Shown: positions 24,014 through 36,432 of the stretch, one piece after another
Position numbering within the stretch: the first letter of the stretch is position 1
Layout: every line of letters starts with the position of its first letter
Origin: Fomes fomentarius
Lineage: Eukaryota; Basidiomycota; Agaricomycetes; Polyporales; Polyporaceae
Assembly (NCBI GenBank): GCA_022606135.1
Contig: JABYQN010000001.1
Location: 2,046,001 to 2,110,000 of the forward strand
Direction: 5' to 3'
Length of the DNA: 64,000 nt
Translations under genes and position numbers: made by a program
Notes under the pieces: generated by a model
What the model saw: the letters and a program-made list of their open reading frames with translations, nothing else
Databases searched by the model: none
What the model was told of the DNA's origin: nothing

Positions 24014-26367
24014 TCAGTTATCGTACTTGGGGAGATTGGCAAGAACATCGGCAGTGGTTACTCCGTCAAATAGCTCGAAATCGGCATCGACCTCGCATAC
24101 AGTGTTGTTTTCGGGCACCTATGAGTATACATCAGGATGGAATATTACTCAGACGTCAAGCAGTTTAAACTCACTGTTCCGTTCACCATGTACCCAAAGA
24201 TTATCGCGTTCATGCAGTTCGAGGTTTCAGCCACCGTCGTGTGCTAATCAGAATCCGTCAGAATTCTTTGCACATGCGTTACCAACCATTTATCTGAACG
24301 TATACGTACCCCGAAGCCGTTTAACTGGACCAATACTGCGCTGTCTCCGAGGAGTCCTGCCACGACTTGGGCACCAGCCAGGGTTGTGATGGGGTCATAC
24401 TGTCAACACGACCTCCTCGTCAGCTAACACTTAGTGGGATTGCGATAGAGTACTCACAATGTTCGAGGCCACTAGGATCTTATTAGCAAGCTTCTTGTTG
24501 AATGGACCTTGGTATCTCTCGACCGACCGAACCGGCCAGAAGGAGCATTGGTTCGACAGATCCGGCCAGAGTGCAGAGACTGTATAATCAAACAACAACT
24601 ATGGAGAGAGCTTTCCTTGATGAGGATAGCGAGTACTCACATAAGTGTGACACGTTCTGCGCACCGGTGATGACTGCGTTGAAGACGTCAGTCATGTTCG
24701 TGTGAGGGTTCAGATCGACACTGTCTCCGCAATAAATGGCTGGAGTTGTGTAGGACCTCGTGTCGTTTGCGTGACTCTGTCGTTTCAACCTAAGCATGAA
24801 TACGGGTCAGACATGAATGGACGGCTCTCTCCAGGGCATAACATACGTGTTCGTCCGTCTGGTTGATGAGATGTTCTGGCCGGACTCTCTTTGGATGATC
24901 TTGACGGCTTCGGGATAATCTTCGTTCACAAAATTGGACCAACGTAAGGGTTCGTACATAGCGTTGTATAGCTGCGCTGTAATGGGGGTTCAGATATGAT
25001 TAGGAGAAGCCGGATCTCTTCTCACTCACAGCGAAGCTGTCCTAACGTGAGCGGAACCGATGGATTCGCTCGTGTGGCGTCGCTCGCGGCCTTGATCAAA
25101 GCTTGCACTTTCGCGTCTATCTCGAGAGGACCATTTCCCTCCGACGCAGCTGCACATCCCTTCGGGCCCGTGAGCGCGCAGCCTGTGATGAACGCTTTGT
25201 AGATGGTATCGGCGGACACAAGTTGCTGTGCCCAGTGCTAAGTTCCATGTTGCGGATGAGTCTAATCATCAAGGGGACGCGATCAAGGCTGTAAACGTAC
25301 TGTGGACAGTTCTTGTGTGGCATACATAACAGGATTTACAACGCCGTCAAGGAGCACACGTCCCACACGCTAGCCAATATGTCAACTTAGGTGCGAGGGG
25401 AGAAAGGTCCTTCGACGATCTCACCTCGGGGAACACTAGACAACTGGTTAAGTACGAACTCACTGATCATGGAAGACACGAGCACTTACTGTTTACGAAC
25501 CACGACCCAATCAGTGTGCCATACGACACCCCAGCATAATTGATCGGGGCATCCGGACCATCAAGCGCATCCGCCAATGAAACCATGTCGCGCACCGCTG
25601 CAGCCGTACCAAGATACCTCAAGAACTTGCCATTGGAGGAGTGCAGGCACTGTTTTCCGACCTGCTCGTATTTCTTCTCCATGATGGGAGCCTGCGACAA
25701 GAGGGCTTGAATTTCGGCAGGATCGGTGAAATTGCCTGTCTCCAAAATGCCGGTCTGTTCTATTGTGCCGTTGAAGAACGCATTGTACTCCTCCACACTG
25801 TTGAAGCAGAAGATCTCGCCAGGGCTGTGAGGCGTACAGGTGAGCGGCCCAGGTCCCAACGAGACGTGTTAGTACAATTCATACGCACACTGTCAGGCCT
25901 ACGCCTCGCGGATCCCAGCTCACGATATCGTAAAATCCTCCCGTGACTAGAAGAAGGGTGTTCTTGTTGTCGACAAGTCCCTGAAGGCCTGAGACTCCTG
26001 GTCCCCCTGCAAGATATGTGAGAACATGACTATATGCCCTACTAGGGTGTATCAGCAAACCTGGATTGAAGAAGACCGTTCCACGTCGTTCTCCGGTTGC
26101 GTTGGCCTTGATGACGGCTAATCGAGCTTTCCCGACGTTAGGGTTGTGATAGTCGAGGGGGACCTCGAAGGTTGCGCATTCCAGCGGAGTATCATTCACA
26201 ACCGAGCGGTCACAGGGGCCCCAGTGAACTCGGGAACCTCGCTGAAAACCCTATGAGCGGATGTATTGTGGACAACTCGGGTAACGTACGTGATTGTCCA
26301 AAACTGCATGGGCAACTTGAAGGACGAGGAGAAGGGCGAGAAATGGCACAGGTGACAGAGAGAGCAT
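24014..26367 (-). CDS. Secreted S33 (TAP-like) serine peptidase, copy C
   Basis: Most divergent member of the array; intact, about 535 residues. Exon 1 (26367-26290) encodes a clear signal peptide (VPFLALLLVLQVAHAV). Then RVHWGPCDRSVVNDTP starts the mature enzyme. Catalytic Ser is in GVSYGTLIGSW, Asp in NIYDPITTLAG and His in LNGFGHTTVAETSN. The oxyanion motif is the usual GGPGVSG. All introns are GT-AG, including the two positions that are GC-AG in one or both neighbours (for example 24457-24400, donor GTGAGT). The middle spacer differs from A and B (RESGQNISSTRRTNT). Its canonical splice sites suggest it keeps the ancestral intron ends. Confidence 0.89.
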
Positions 26368-27761
26368 CAGACTCCAAGATGTTGTTTCCCCTAGCTCTCC
26401 GATACTTGATAATATATGTAGCTCCCCAACTCACCAGACGCGCACTCGTGCCGAGAGCAGTGTTGATTCACGCGCAATGTTGAGGCGACTCCAAGCCGAT
26501 TTATCGTAGCGCGTAAGGCGTTGATGCGCTACTACTGGGTCGTGGACGCTCACTGTCCTGTGTAAGTACCTGTCACGGAGCATGCATAGTTGTGGCAGTA
26601 ACGCTGCGCAGGGGTTATGGGCCTACAGCATTGAAAGACGGGGACTTGAGATGCTATCCGATGACCATGGCGACCACAAACGCACCCAAGCGAGACATAG
26701 TAGACACCGTGTTGCTGAGACAGCCGCAGGCAATGGACAGGGAGCCACCATACCAACTACCGTGCGAGCTGACGTAGCAAAAATGCGGTAACATGAACAC
26801 GAACAATGCACCATTTACTGGCGGTTGAAGTTCGAGGCTGACTTCCAGGTATGCCAAGTGGGAGGCGGCCGGCATATCGTTACGTGACATTTTGCAACTC
26901 GAAAGCTCCGAGTCATATCAACGAGCGGCCTCTGCTCCCACGCGGGGAAGCAGTGCAGGATCAATGACAGACGCCCACACAGGCCATTGCGGGCGAAGTC
27001 GCCGGGCCGTACTCGTACTACAAATCAGTCCGGTGAGGTGACATGCTGGCCGGTGGTTCCGGCTATGACCTATACACATATTCCGTGCGGTCATCCTGCT
27101 ACTGGCAGGCAGGGGGGTACAACTCCACATTCTGGAGCATCACGAATCCGCCGACCTCGATCGTTGTAGCGCCTCAAAGGAGTTAACTGGCCGGGCAATA
27201 TATACTAGTCTGACATGGCCATATGCAGATCGGTGTGCACAGGGGCCAACGTCGGCGTCCATGAATGAGCCCGACGTAGAACACGAGCATCATCTTGACA
27301 AGACGTTCACCGCTTGCGAATGTCAGTGCATTTCTCGCGCACATAGTTCAGATGGTCTATAGTAAGTAGGGGTGGCGTCGGGGAATAGAGAAGAGGGATA
27401 CTTTCCCCGATTGGATGTGGTCACCCTACTTATCTAAACTTGTCTCACCCTTGAGTCTTGACACGGAGCCGACGAGGAGGAAGAACGATGAGCAGAAAAA
27501 AACACAGTACCAAGCCTATACAGAAAGACCGGACGGGACGAGTTCGCCACAGCATGAGTGAAGACGCATCAAAGCACCATTTTATAGGTAGGAGGTATGA
27601 CACGCTTGGCCGGGCACTTTGATTGAAAAGATGACGCATTTAAGGAAAAGAAAGCGGTACATAGAAATAGTGTTAAAAGCAGGAAATGGTGGAGGTCGCG
27701 AGAATCGGCGAGCAGAGGGACTCCCGAGACACGACCTAGAAAGAATTGAGAGGTCTTGCTT
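26368..27761. other. Long intergenic stretch, nothing recognised
   Basis: About 1.4 kb with no open frame that looks coding on either strand and no recognisable RNA or repeat. A TATA-like AATATATGT at 26411-26419 probably belongs to peptidase copy C. The right end holds the 3' UTR of the zinc-finger gene. Confidence 0.5.
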
Positions 27762-29161
27762 TCAATTCAGCTCCTCCTGTTGGACATTGACGTTGATTTG
27801 CGGTCTAATCGAACGTCGAAACGAACGCCCATGTAAATATGAGAAGTAGACACCTTCAAGTTGAGAGCCATCACTGATCTTTACGACGGTCACTTGTTCA
27901 TGATAATCAATGTCATGGCGGGCCTGCGCTTCTTCGATATCATGCCTTGACCCCGTTCAGTACGTCTCCAATAGGTGCTCAACCGCAAGACTAGACTCAC
28001 TTAGAACGTAAATGTTCCAATAACTCAGCCTTGTGGTGCCAGAAGCACGCTCCGCATGGACAACACGTGTACTTCTTCACGCGACGGTAGTGAGGTTCGT
28101 TCATTGCTTCAGCGTCCCGTTCGAACTCCCATACCCGCTCTGACACCTCCATGGGCATGATCTTCCAGGTGCACGGACTGTCCGAGTCGATGTGTCGCTC
28201 ACTGTCCTGATGAAACAACTGTTTCCCGTCATTCGAGGGGCAACATGGATCAATCGTGGAACAGAACCGATACTTACCGCACGTTTGAAATCGAAGATCT
28301 CGTACTTTCGACACCGCGGGCGTCCACGTTCTACCTTTTCTGAACATTCATCACACACCACTCGTTTCCGCTGTCGTTCCATGTCGTAGTGCGTGGCGGT
28401 ATCCGGCCTGAATCCAAGCTTCTGTATGAGAGCATTGGCCTTGGCAGGGTACAGTCGCGTACTGACGCGAACACGGTCCGGGCTCCATGCCACGGGCTGA
28501 TCCAGTTGACGTCCTAGGTAGCCATTCACCAACGATGTGTAGGAGTCCTTCTGGCCCCGCCCACGGACGTAGGGAACATGGCAACATCGGTGCACGATGA
28601 CGTCTGGGAATGGCATGAACCGCTCGTGGCAGGATGCGCAGTCGAATGTGTGCACTGCGAGCTGCAGCAGGTCGAAGTCCTTTGACATGTCGGACAGGCT
28701 GCGAATTTTGCTCAACTGTGAGAGAAGTTCCTCTCTGCGCTCCTTGTACCATTCCTGCACAGCGTCGGCAACGAACGGTTCTAATTCATCAGCTATGTGC
28801 TGCATCGTCAACGACACTGAGTCGGGCTCATCCAAGACCTCCTCGACTATGGGAAGGAGGAGCCAATCTGAGAGTTTGAGCCCGCTCAAGGGAAGCCCAT
28901 CTACCCTGTAGCTCTTGATCCAATTGGCGGTGCATTGCCGGAGTAGGTCGAACCGGCCTTCCATAACCATCTTGTGCACAGACCGGAGACAAGCCTGCAT
29001 GCTCTCATCTTCCCCTATGATCGCCTTGTCGAAGATTCATCAAACGGGAAGAACATTGCAAAGAAGGAAGAAGGATGCAAACTGACCTGTCCTAACGGCT
29101 CCTTGCAGGACTGATTGCTGCGCGCGGACGGTCGCAGCGGCCGAACGCTGATGGATGTCAT
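27762..29161 (-). CDS. Zinc-finger protein of unknown function, 407 aa
   Basis: Four exons (29161-29087, 29024-28278, 28218-28001, 27945-27762; 1224 nt) encode 407 residues. I do not recognise the family. The N-terminal half is helical (WIKSYRVDGLPLSGLKLSDW). The middle has paired Cys/His: FDCASCHERFMPF...HRCCHVP and VVCDECSEKV...CRKYEIFDF. Near the C-terminus is a C2H2-like finger: TCCPCGACFWHHKAELLEHL followed by RSKH. The last His pair spans an intron: exon 3 ends in RSK and exon 4 begins with the next His, so reading through the intron to the stop at 27997 would lose the finger and about 60 residues. The final exon ends VNVQQEELN. A role in nucleic-acid binding is inferred from the finger alone. 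Confidence 0.75.
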
Positions 29162-29391
29162 GGTGAGCTATAGCGAAACAAGGTTTACACAGTGAAGGAA
29201 TGAGCTGAATTTATACCACGAGCACTACCTCCCCTCATGAAAGAGGCTTCGGTACCTGTGTATGCGATGTCCAAGGCGCGTGAAACGCGAAGTCTTCCCT
29301 AGACATGCAATCGCAGAAATAGTACGATGAACAGAGGAACTCACAAATACAGAGGGGAAAGAATCGGAATCACAATACACGAACATGATGG

Positions 29392-29574
29392 CTACTTGCC
29401 CTTCTTTCCCTTCGCCGCCCTGCCTTTGGCCGTCGCTTTCGCCCCAACACTCGGTTCCCGCTTCGCCTTCCCTTCCACCAAACGCTGTTGTATCTCCTCA
29501 AACTCTGCGTCATCGATGTCTGGTGGCGGTGGCACCTCCTTCCTCGACCTCTTCTTTGGCGACGCCTCTAGCAC
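29392..29574 (-). pseudogene. Out-of-frame C-terminal tail of the J protein
   Basis: In the reading frame next to that of the upstream J protein this stretch reads [20 protein letters not shown] then DDAEFEEIQQRLVEGKAKRE and a Lys/Gly-rich end. The acidic-basic character with a DIDDAEF block resembles the tails of DNAJC9-like proteins, so it is probably the original C-terminus, separated by a frameshift near 29616. Confidence 0.5.
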
Positions 29575-30517
29575 TTCCTCTTCTTCGTCTTCCTCCGACG
29601 CTTTCGCGCGCTTCTTCCCCCCTTCTTCTTCTCTGGTTGTGTGTACTTGGCTGCGAGGTTGTCGAAGAAGCTGTCCATGTTCTTGCGCTTTTTCAGGATC
29701 AGCGCTTGCAAGGCGGACGTGTCCTCCTCATCATCAGCATGTGTCTGCTTCCCCTTCCCCTTCCCCTTCGACTTGCGCGATCCAAGCTTCCCGCTGCCGT
29801 AGAACTCGTCCCAGACACCGAGCTCCTTGGCTAACGCCTCTGCCTCTGCGGCTTCCTTGCCCGCCTGCTTCTTCCGCACCATTTTCGCCTTCTCGTCCTT
29901 CGTACTCGACTCCCACTGGGGTAGCGAATGTAGCTCTCCCTTCTTGATGAGGTCGGAGATAGTGACGATGAAACGCGCTTCGTCGTCAAACGTGGAGTGG
30001 GGAATGTGGTTCATGATCTCCTCAATGGAGCCGTCGGTTTCGGTGTATGCTTTCTTGAGGTCCTCGACCTCTTCAGCAGAGCCTGTAGATGATGTGAGCC
30101 ACGAAGTTCCATAATGGACGAACGATGCTCACCTTGATACGCCTTCTTCATGTCATCCAGCTTGCCCGCGGTAACGCGGTCAAACAGCTCCTCAAAGTAT
30201 GCTTCCCATCCGTCCTCTCCAGGCCCGAAATCTGACCCTTCGTCCGTCTTCCCTGTCAAGTCGTAGCGACTCCGTCTCTTCTCGTCCGAGAGCACCGCAT
30301 ATGCGAATCCAAGTTGTTGGAATTTGAGAGACGCGTCCGCCTTCGCCTTCTCGTCCGCCCCTACATGTTTATCGGGGTGATACTTGAGCGCGAGTTTCCT
30401 GTACGCCTTCTTGATGTCGTCTAGATTGGCGTCGGACTTGATACCTAGCACCTCGTAAAGGTCGACGTCCTCGGCGTCGGGGAAGAACTGGGAGATGGGG
30501 TCGTGGCGGTCGTCCAT
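29568..30517 (-). CDS. DNAJC9-like J-domain co-chaperone (probably frameshifted end)
   Basis: Two exons (30517-30133, 30082-29568; 900 nt) encode 299 residues. The J domain starts at about residue 18 ([20 protein letters not shown], then [13 protein letters not shown] with the HPD motif, and [16 protein letters not shown]). A middle helical region follows ([38 protein letters not shown]), as in DNAJC9, which is a nuclear histone co-chaperone that recruits Hsp70. The C-terminus is Lys-rich ([12 protein letters not shown]). In this frame translation stops at 29568 after KTKKRKC. One extra G in the run of six G near 29616-29621 would instead continue into a family-like tail down to about 29392. 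It is divergent from the GPI-type gene. Confidence 0.85.
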
Positions 30518-30792
30518 GGCTATACCGGTGATGGTTGTGGCGAGGGTGGTGGGAAGTGGCAGGGGCGCGTCTGGTCACACATCACGTGTTGACGCGTTTC
30601 ATAAATGGGCGGAGCGCCCCGAGGATGCTGTATAATGGGCGCCTCATGCGTTCCTGAGATTCAAATCGCACGAGCAACACACGCCGGACTCGGACCCTTT
30701 CAAAATACGCATCAAGCCTCGCCGACATGCTTCCCCATTTCTCTCTCAAAACTATCAGACTTCTTCTTGCTCCCCTGTGCGCTGGCTAGCGG

Positions 30793-31727
30793 ATGCATCC
30801 CACACTCCTTTCCGTCCTTGCTCTCTTCGCCGCCTATGCCATCTCCGGTGTCCAGGCTCAGACCCTTGTTAACGGTCAAATATTCACGAATGGGCTCGCC
30901 ATTGTGGATGCGCCCGCCCCGAACAGGTGCGTCGTACACCACAGTTGAGAATTGGTCGGTCGGAGATGTACGGACGTCTTATATCCTAGTCCCATGCATG
31001 CCGGGTCTGTAACCCAAGTCGCTATTGACGTGCGTGACTCATTTGTCGTGCCTTGACATCAAATTGTGAACACACTGCTTGTAGGTTTCCGGCGATGGAC
31101 ACCTCGCCCAGAGTGCATCTAGCCCTGGAAACGACGAGTCCACCCGTTTCGAAAGTCTCGAAATATACCTCGTCTCCTACGAGACGAAGCAAAACATCAC
31201 CGTATCTTCCGGCCTGGACCTGCTCAACCGTGAGCAGGGCAGCACGGTCAAACACTGGGACTTCAATGTCTCCACGTGCATTCCCGCTGGGAACTATAAC
31301 GTGAGCGTATCTCCTGAGACTCCAACAATCCCGAGTAGTGAATATGAACATGCATGGCCTACCACAGTTGACCTTCTATGAGGCCTCTCATATCGATGAC
31401 CAGCCGTATTTCGCCATCACTGCCTACTCGTGCGTCCTGAGCTGGTGAGTTGTGCATCTGCAATAGCTAATGACCTTTGTTCGCGTCAGTGTGACAGTGA
31501 TGAACGACCACCCGACGGAGGCCTGCACAGATGGAACCAACACTCTCCAGGACTTCCCACAGTTGTCTTCTCCGCCGCCGCAGACTCCATGGCTGGACGG
31601 GACGTCCATAGCGACGCAGCCTCTCCCTGCTGCAACAGGCAATGCAGCTACAGTCCCCTCAACCTCGTTCCCATTCGCAGCACTCTCTGCCGTTATTCTG
31701 TGTACCCTATCCCCATTGCTCTTGTAG
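30793..31727 (+). CDS. GPI-anchored-type secreted protein, 229 aa
   Basis: Five exons (30793-30926, 30990-31029, 31085-31300, 31368-31429, 31490-31727; 690 nt) give 229 residues. A signal peptide is evident (LLSVLALFAAYAISGVQA, cleavage about residue 22). The middle resembles a small beta-sandwich surface domain (FESLEIYLVSYETKQNITV, VKHWDFNVSTCIPAGNYN). It ends in a Pro/Ser/Thr-rich stalk and a hydrophobic tail (FAALSAVILCTLSPLLL), typical of a GPI-attachment signal. No enzyme motif is seen. Likely a cell-wall or plasma-membrane surface protein of the kind common in basidiomycetes; exact family not recognised. Confidence 0.75.
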
Positions 31728-32173
31728 CCGGCGCACACGGATATCAAAGTGCTAGTGGGAGCTAGATGTGTCACTAGAGTCCTTAGTAGATAACATGGTA
31801 CAAAGGCGATTAGAGCATAAATACGTAGCGCTAGGAATAGTGCAGTTTGCGTGTCAACAACATTCAAGAAGAGTCCGTTGACATCCATTCCGCCCGACAC
31901 GCGACCCCAACAGCGAACACCTAACGAGACCGGTATGTGCGCCCAACAAGTATGATAGGAGGTATCACAAAACGAGTCCACAGCGAAAGTCATGACGCGT
32001 GGCGTGAGAGACGTAGCAAGTGTGCAAAAGACGCGAGGAAGTCCGCGCGTGCCATTCACTCTATTGACACGCGCTGGCCAAGTGAAGCCCCTGCGCCGTA
32101 TCCCTCCTCCTTCTTTGCGCCTGGGGTACCGGTAGATAAGTAATGACGCTGGAATGCAGGCTCTGAATGGGAA
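31728..32173. other. Intergenic, convergent 3' ends
   Basis: It lies between the GPI-type gene and the membrane protein gene. The open frames present are short; the minus-strand frame over 31424-32059 lacks start, domain or splice support. Nothing else seen. Confidence 0.45.
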
Positions 32174-33906
32174 TCAATCACCGAATAAGCCATTGTCACT
32201 GCGGCTAACAGGCTTGTAGGACTGACCATGAAGCTTGCTCTTAATGAGGCCTTTGTCGAAGTCGGCGAAGCAGCGCAGGCCGATCGCAAAGGTTGCGAAA
32301 AGAAGCAGAAAGGCAATAATAGCTAGGACAGATTAGGTCGAGTTTCTCGGAATCATGAGTATATCGACGTACTGAATGTCGTTAGGGTCGACCGTACATT
32401 CGCATAGATCTCCCTCGAGCTAGGCTCGTAGAAACGAATGAGTTTGTAGACTGCGAGGAGTCAGCAATAAAGGACGTGTGTATCATTGATCACACTGACT
32501 GACTAGAGCATGAAGAACATGTCAGTTCATGCATAGGCTCACTAGGGATCGAGGCATGAACTCACAGTATGACTGGGCGGCCAACATAAGAATGAGCGAT
32601 ACTGTCATGAGCCTGAGAAGAAGTTAGCTTTTGATCCTACGCCCAACTCCTGATATGCTCACCACTTGATCTCGCGCTGTACAGCCAAACCGCAGCCAAT
32701 GAGCAGAACCAATACAATCGGAATGGCTGCGACCGTCAAGCCAAACTCTGCGGTGCTTGTCGCAAGCACCACGATGAGAAGCTACCCATTCAAATCCGCG
32801 ATGTCAATGATGAGGAGATGAATGATACGGCAGGGAACAGACCTGCATCGTGACACCGATGAACGCAAAGAAGTCGAACTTCAGTAGACAGATAATGACC
32901 TGGTAGTACTGGTACATTGCTGCGCAAGCAGTACTCCGTAAGGCAATGCAACATGTACAATATACAAGTACACTCACTCTTGGCTGCAGGGTTTGCTCCG
33001 ACGATGTGGAAGATCGCCCAACTGCATGACTCAACACCAGAAAGGCGTAGGCAATAATGACTGGCACTCACCCAAACTCGTAGTACAGCTGACGGACGAA
33101 CCAGATCATTAAGAGCCATGCTACCGCAATGACGACAGGAGCCACAATCAGGAAAGGAAGAACAGTCTGCCAAAGCGTTCCTGGGCCACCACCATTCTGT
33201 AGCAGCAAAGCTGAGCCAGGCGCACTCCATCGAGCCAGATACAAGACACATACGACGTAGTCTTGCGTCCAATTCGCACTAGGCTTTGTGACCAAAGCCG
33301 AACGCGTTTCGTGGACTTGCAACGCGGCCATAACAATAAGCGCAGCATGGAAAACTGAAACAGACCCAGTGGCACGTCAAGACGCACACACAAGACCGCC
33401 AGAATGGACTAGGGGTACGCACGAAGGATACCAACGAGCTGAATGACATTTCGTAGCCGTAGCGCATCAAAGGCCATGAATATCTCGAAAAGCCTGTGCA
33501 ACTTAGTAGAAACTCCGCGCAGCATGGGACGAGAACGTACTCGGCAAGGATAAAAAGCGCAAGGTAGCATGGAATAGTCTACGATGGCACGAACACAGAA
33601 GATGAGAGAAGGCTTGTGGATATAAAGAAACTAAGAGACGCACCTTGTACCTTGCAGTAGTCAGATCAACATTATCCTCCACCTTGGTGAAAGTGATCGC
33701 CACCATGACGATGACGACAATTGCCTCTGTACCAGCCTTCCTTCAGTACTGCTATTATCGTACCGCGGCTTCTGCCTACTCACGGAAGAATACTGCATGC
33801 GCAAGCAAGGTTATCACATGATGAGGTTCCAAGAATCCATCTCAGACGCACCTATCCCCATGAATGCCCGTTGGGCTTTCGTACTCAACGCTTCCTTGAA
33901 AGGCAT
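32174..33906 (-). CDS. Multi-pass membrane protein, unknown function
   Basis: Many short exons encode roughly 300-330 residues with several transmembrane helices. The start is MPFKEALSTKAQRAFMGI, followed by the first helix (QAIVVIVMVAITFTKVE). A short helix pair lies around FEIFMAFDALRLRNVIQL. Further on come AALQVHETRSALVTK, a helix with TVLPFLIVAPVVIAVAWLLM, the block LLKFDFFAFIGVTMQ, and a last helix (IIAFLLLFATFAIGLRCFAD). The tail KGLIKSKLHGQSYKPVS is cytosolic-like and basic. The pattern matches a basidiomycete family of uncharacterised multi-pass proteins. Splicing of the final exon (STLTTFT-IIAF) was checked. Confidence 0.7.
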
Positions 33907-34397
33907 CTCGGTGACTGGCCACAACCCAAAATCTAAGACAGAGGTGATACAAGTGCGATCAGGACAGCGAGTCCCGGGAGGAGGTGGGGTGTTCCCGGCC
34001 TGGGGAAGTGGCCTAGGGTCGTGTAGGTGAGAAGGAGACGGGGAAGAAACGAGGCGGAGATGCCGCCCGCGTTGTCTGAACAGGACCAAACGCTCGAAGC
34101 GCCCGCCATCTCCCCTCTGTACTGGTTTATATAAGCTCATCGCTGCCACAATTTGAATCATGCGATGCGCCCATGTGCGCATGTCCTCCGAGTCCGAGTC
34201 CCTTGAGTTCGCACATTTCAACTTCGCATACTTCACTACAAAAACACTTGAAGATCACGGACGAGTCGAGTCGTCCAGCACCGACCGATCCTCCATGTGC
34301 GTAGGGTGTGCATCACTGCGAGTAGTACGCTAATTATAGATCATAGGCGGCACACACCACAGGTCCCTGGTCCCCAACTATATTGTCTTGACAATTC
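33907..34397. other. Intergenic (promoter of membrane protein, 3' UTR of SET gene)
   Basis: No coding frame is convincing in this 490 bp. It should contain the promoter of the membrane protein and the 3' end of the SET-domain gene. Confidence 0.45.
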
Positions 34398-36089
34398 TCA
34401 AAATTCTACATTCGCTAGGATGCTTGCAGCAACGGCTTCCGCAACCTCTAGCTCTTCCTTCCACAGCGTCTCCACGTTCCGCACCGTCCACCCTCGCCAC
34501 CCAACGGAGTCACCATCCTTGCCTCCAACCCTTATTCGACGTCGAGCTCGTTCGACGATCTGACTGCATATTGAGTGCAGAATTTGTCTCCACTTCTCTT
34601 CGTTTTCGGCTGAGATTCCTTCGTACTGACCGTTTGTAACATCTCGCCATCTGTTCACGGCCGCATGGAACGTTGATCCTTGCGTGGCCGGAACGCTTTC
34701 GAGCGCACTAAGAAGGCGAAGCGCGGCTATCAGCCGGTACGACGGATGCGCCGGAGAAGGAGCACTGTGCAAAGTCCAGTCCCTAAGGAAGTTCATACTA
34801 ATCAATACGGCTGAACAATGCGGAAATAGTGGATCATACCCCCAATAGCCCTTTGCTTCAAGGATCGATTTGAAGCGAGGTCCTAAGGGGCTCTTGGCGA
34901 CAAGCTCCTCCACGGGATCTTGTACGTCGACTTCTCCTGAGTACTCACCGGCGATGATCGCACCATCTGGTATGCGATTCACGAATCCATACTCAGAGAA
35001 CAAAAAGCTGTTTGGATGGGCCCCATACTGAAGGTAGAGTTCTTGCCCCGATGAGACACTGGTACTTGAAGGTCCAAAGAAGATGAAGTTCTTTGGTGAC
35101 TTCTTTGAGATGACAGCCCAGACTTCAGAGTCAATCACGGGGAAGATATGCGTTTGTCCAGGACTGTGATTCGCGAAGTCCAGGATAGGACACAATGCGA
35201 AGTTGTCCGGATCAGAGAGTGCAGGACGGATGCGATAGAAGATGCACCGTGTGTTGACTGTAGTAGAGCTGTGAGACCCGGAGCGACCGACAAGAGAACG
35301 GAGTAACGACCATTTAGCCAGGCCCAGAGGTAGTCTAAAGCATTGTCAAGACCTTCAGCGTTGCAAGACCCTGAGGTGAGATCCGTTCGCGAGGACGTGT
35401 CGACTATGGTCGGCCTTTCGATCTACATGACGTCTTCTCAGTACAAACATCCACAAGCGTATCACATCAGACATACCAATGTACGCGACACGCTCGCCCA
35501 GTCTGTCCAGAACCGATCGTGCAACGCATGCAGCCTGCGGTGAGTGCCAGGGGGCAAAGCCTTCAGTATTTGATCTTCCCAATCGTCTTCTCGTCCCATC
35601 CTGCGGCGCACCATCCAAGACAGGGGATGACTCGAGGATTCCCTCGGCAATGTGGATATGTAGGGTCCGAATGTAGGATCCAGCGAGTCTGCATCGCCGA
35701 CAGGTCTGTGAAGCCAGAGGTGCAACGAAACGAGTTGGACGCCGGAAATAGTCTGACCGCGGAGCTGAGGGTAGAGCTTCAACAGAGTCTCCTTTGTTAT
35801 CAGCGCGGTAGCCGGAACTTTGAACAATGCTGTCGAGGGCTGAACAATGTTGAGTGAGGAAGGTGAACAGTGCATGCCCTCCCACTAACCGGACAGTCCC
35901 TGACAGCAAACAACCCTCTCCCAGCACCTACGACCATCTCAACTTCTCTCCCACCTGATCAGTTACGAACAACATACCTGGAACCTCCCTTGCCGTAACA
36001 TGGAAGGAATCCTCGCCGACATCCATCCCATGTTCCTCGCCGAGCCATCGGAGCAGGCGCTCCCACTGATGCTGCTCCAAGTCGTCCAT
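34398..36089 (-). CDS. SET-domain protein lysine methyltransferase (SETD6/Rkm type)
   Basis: Multi-exon gene; the first exons are 36089-35978, 35927-35890 and one from 35839. The N-terminus has WERLLRWLGEEHGMDVGE and then the SET-N box GAGRGLFAVRD. The middle insert (iSET) includes SHPLSWMVRRRMGREDDWE and RLHALHDRFWTDWASV. The SET-C motif CPILDFANHSPGQTH contains the cofactor-binding NHS, and ELYLQYGAHPNSFLFSEYGF holds the catalytic Tyr. The last 160 residues are helical, like the Rubisco-LSMT substrate-binding domain. Members methylate lysines on ribosomal or nuclear proteins; the substrate here cannot be read from sequence. Divergent from the SDR gene. Confidence 0.87.
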
Positions 36090-36432
36090 GAAATCCCAAT
36101 TGTCGGCACCGCTTAGTACATTCCCACCAATGCGACACTCCGATAAGTAGGCCCCAGAGAGAAGAACGCTGTCCCACAGCAGCAAGCAGGTGACGGAGAC
36201 GATGTTCACGACGGTGAGAGCACAAGTGACCTCTAATGGGCGATTGATCATAGATAGCACTCGAGATTAGGCCCGGCTCCCCGCAATCGTTCCGCAAACA
36301 TCGCGCGCACCCCCCCGCTGCCGCCTCCTACACACAAGCATCCTACAGACCGCGACCCGACACCAACTGGCTCCTGCTCGATCGGCATTCTTGACCACAA
36401 ACCAGCATCAAAGAAAATTCCGACGACGCGAA

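Noticed and set aside
31424..32059. A 211-codon minus-strand open frame
   Set aside because: It overlaps the last exon of the GPI-type gene on the other strand and has no recognisable domain or codon pattern.
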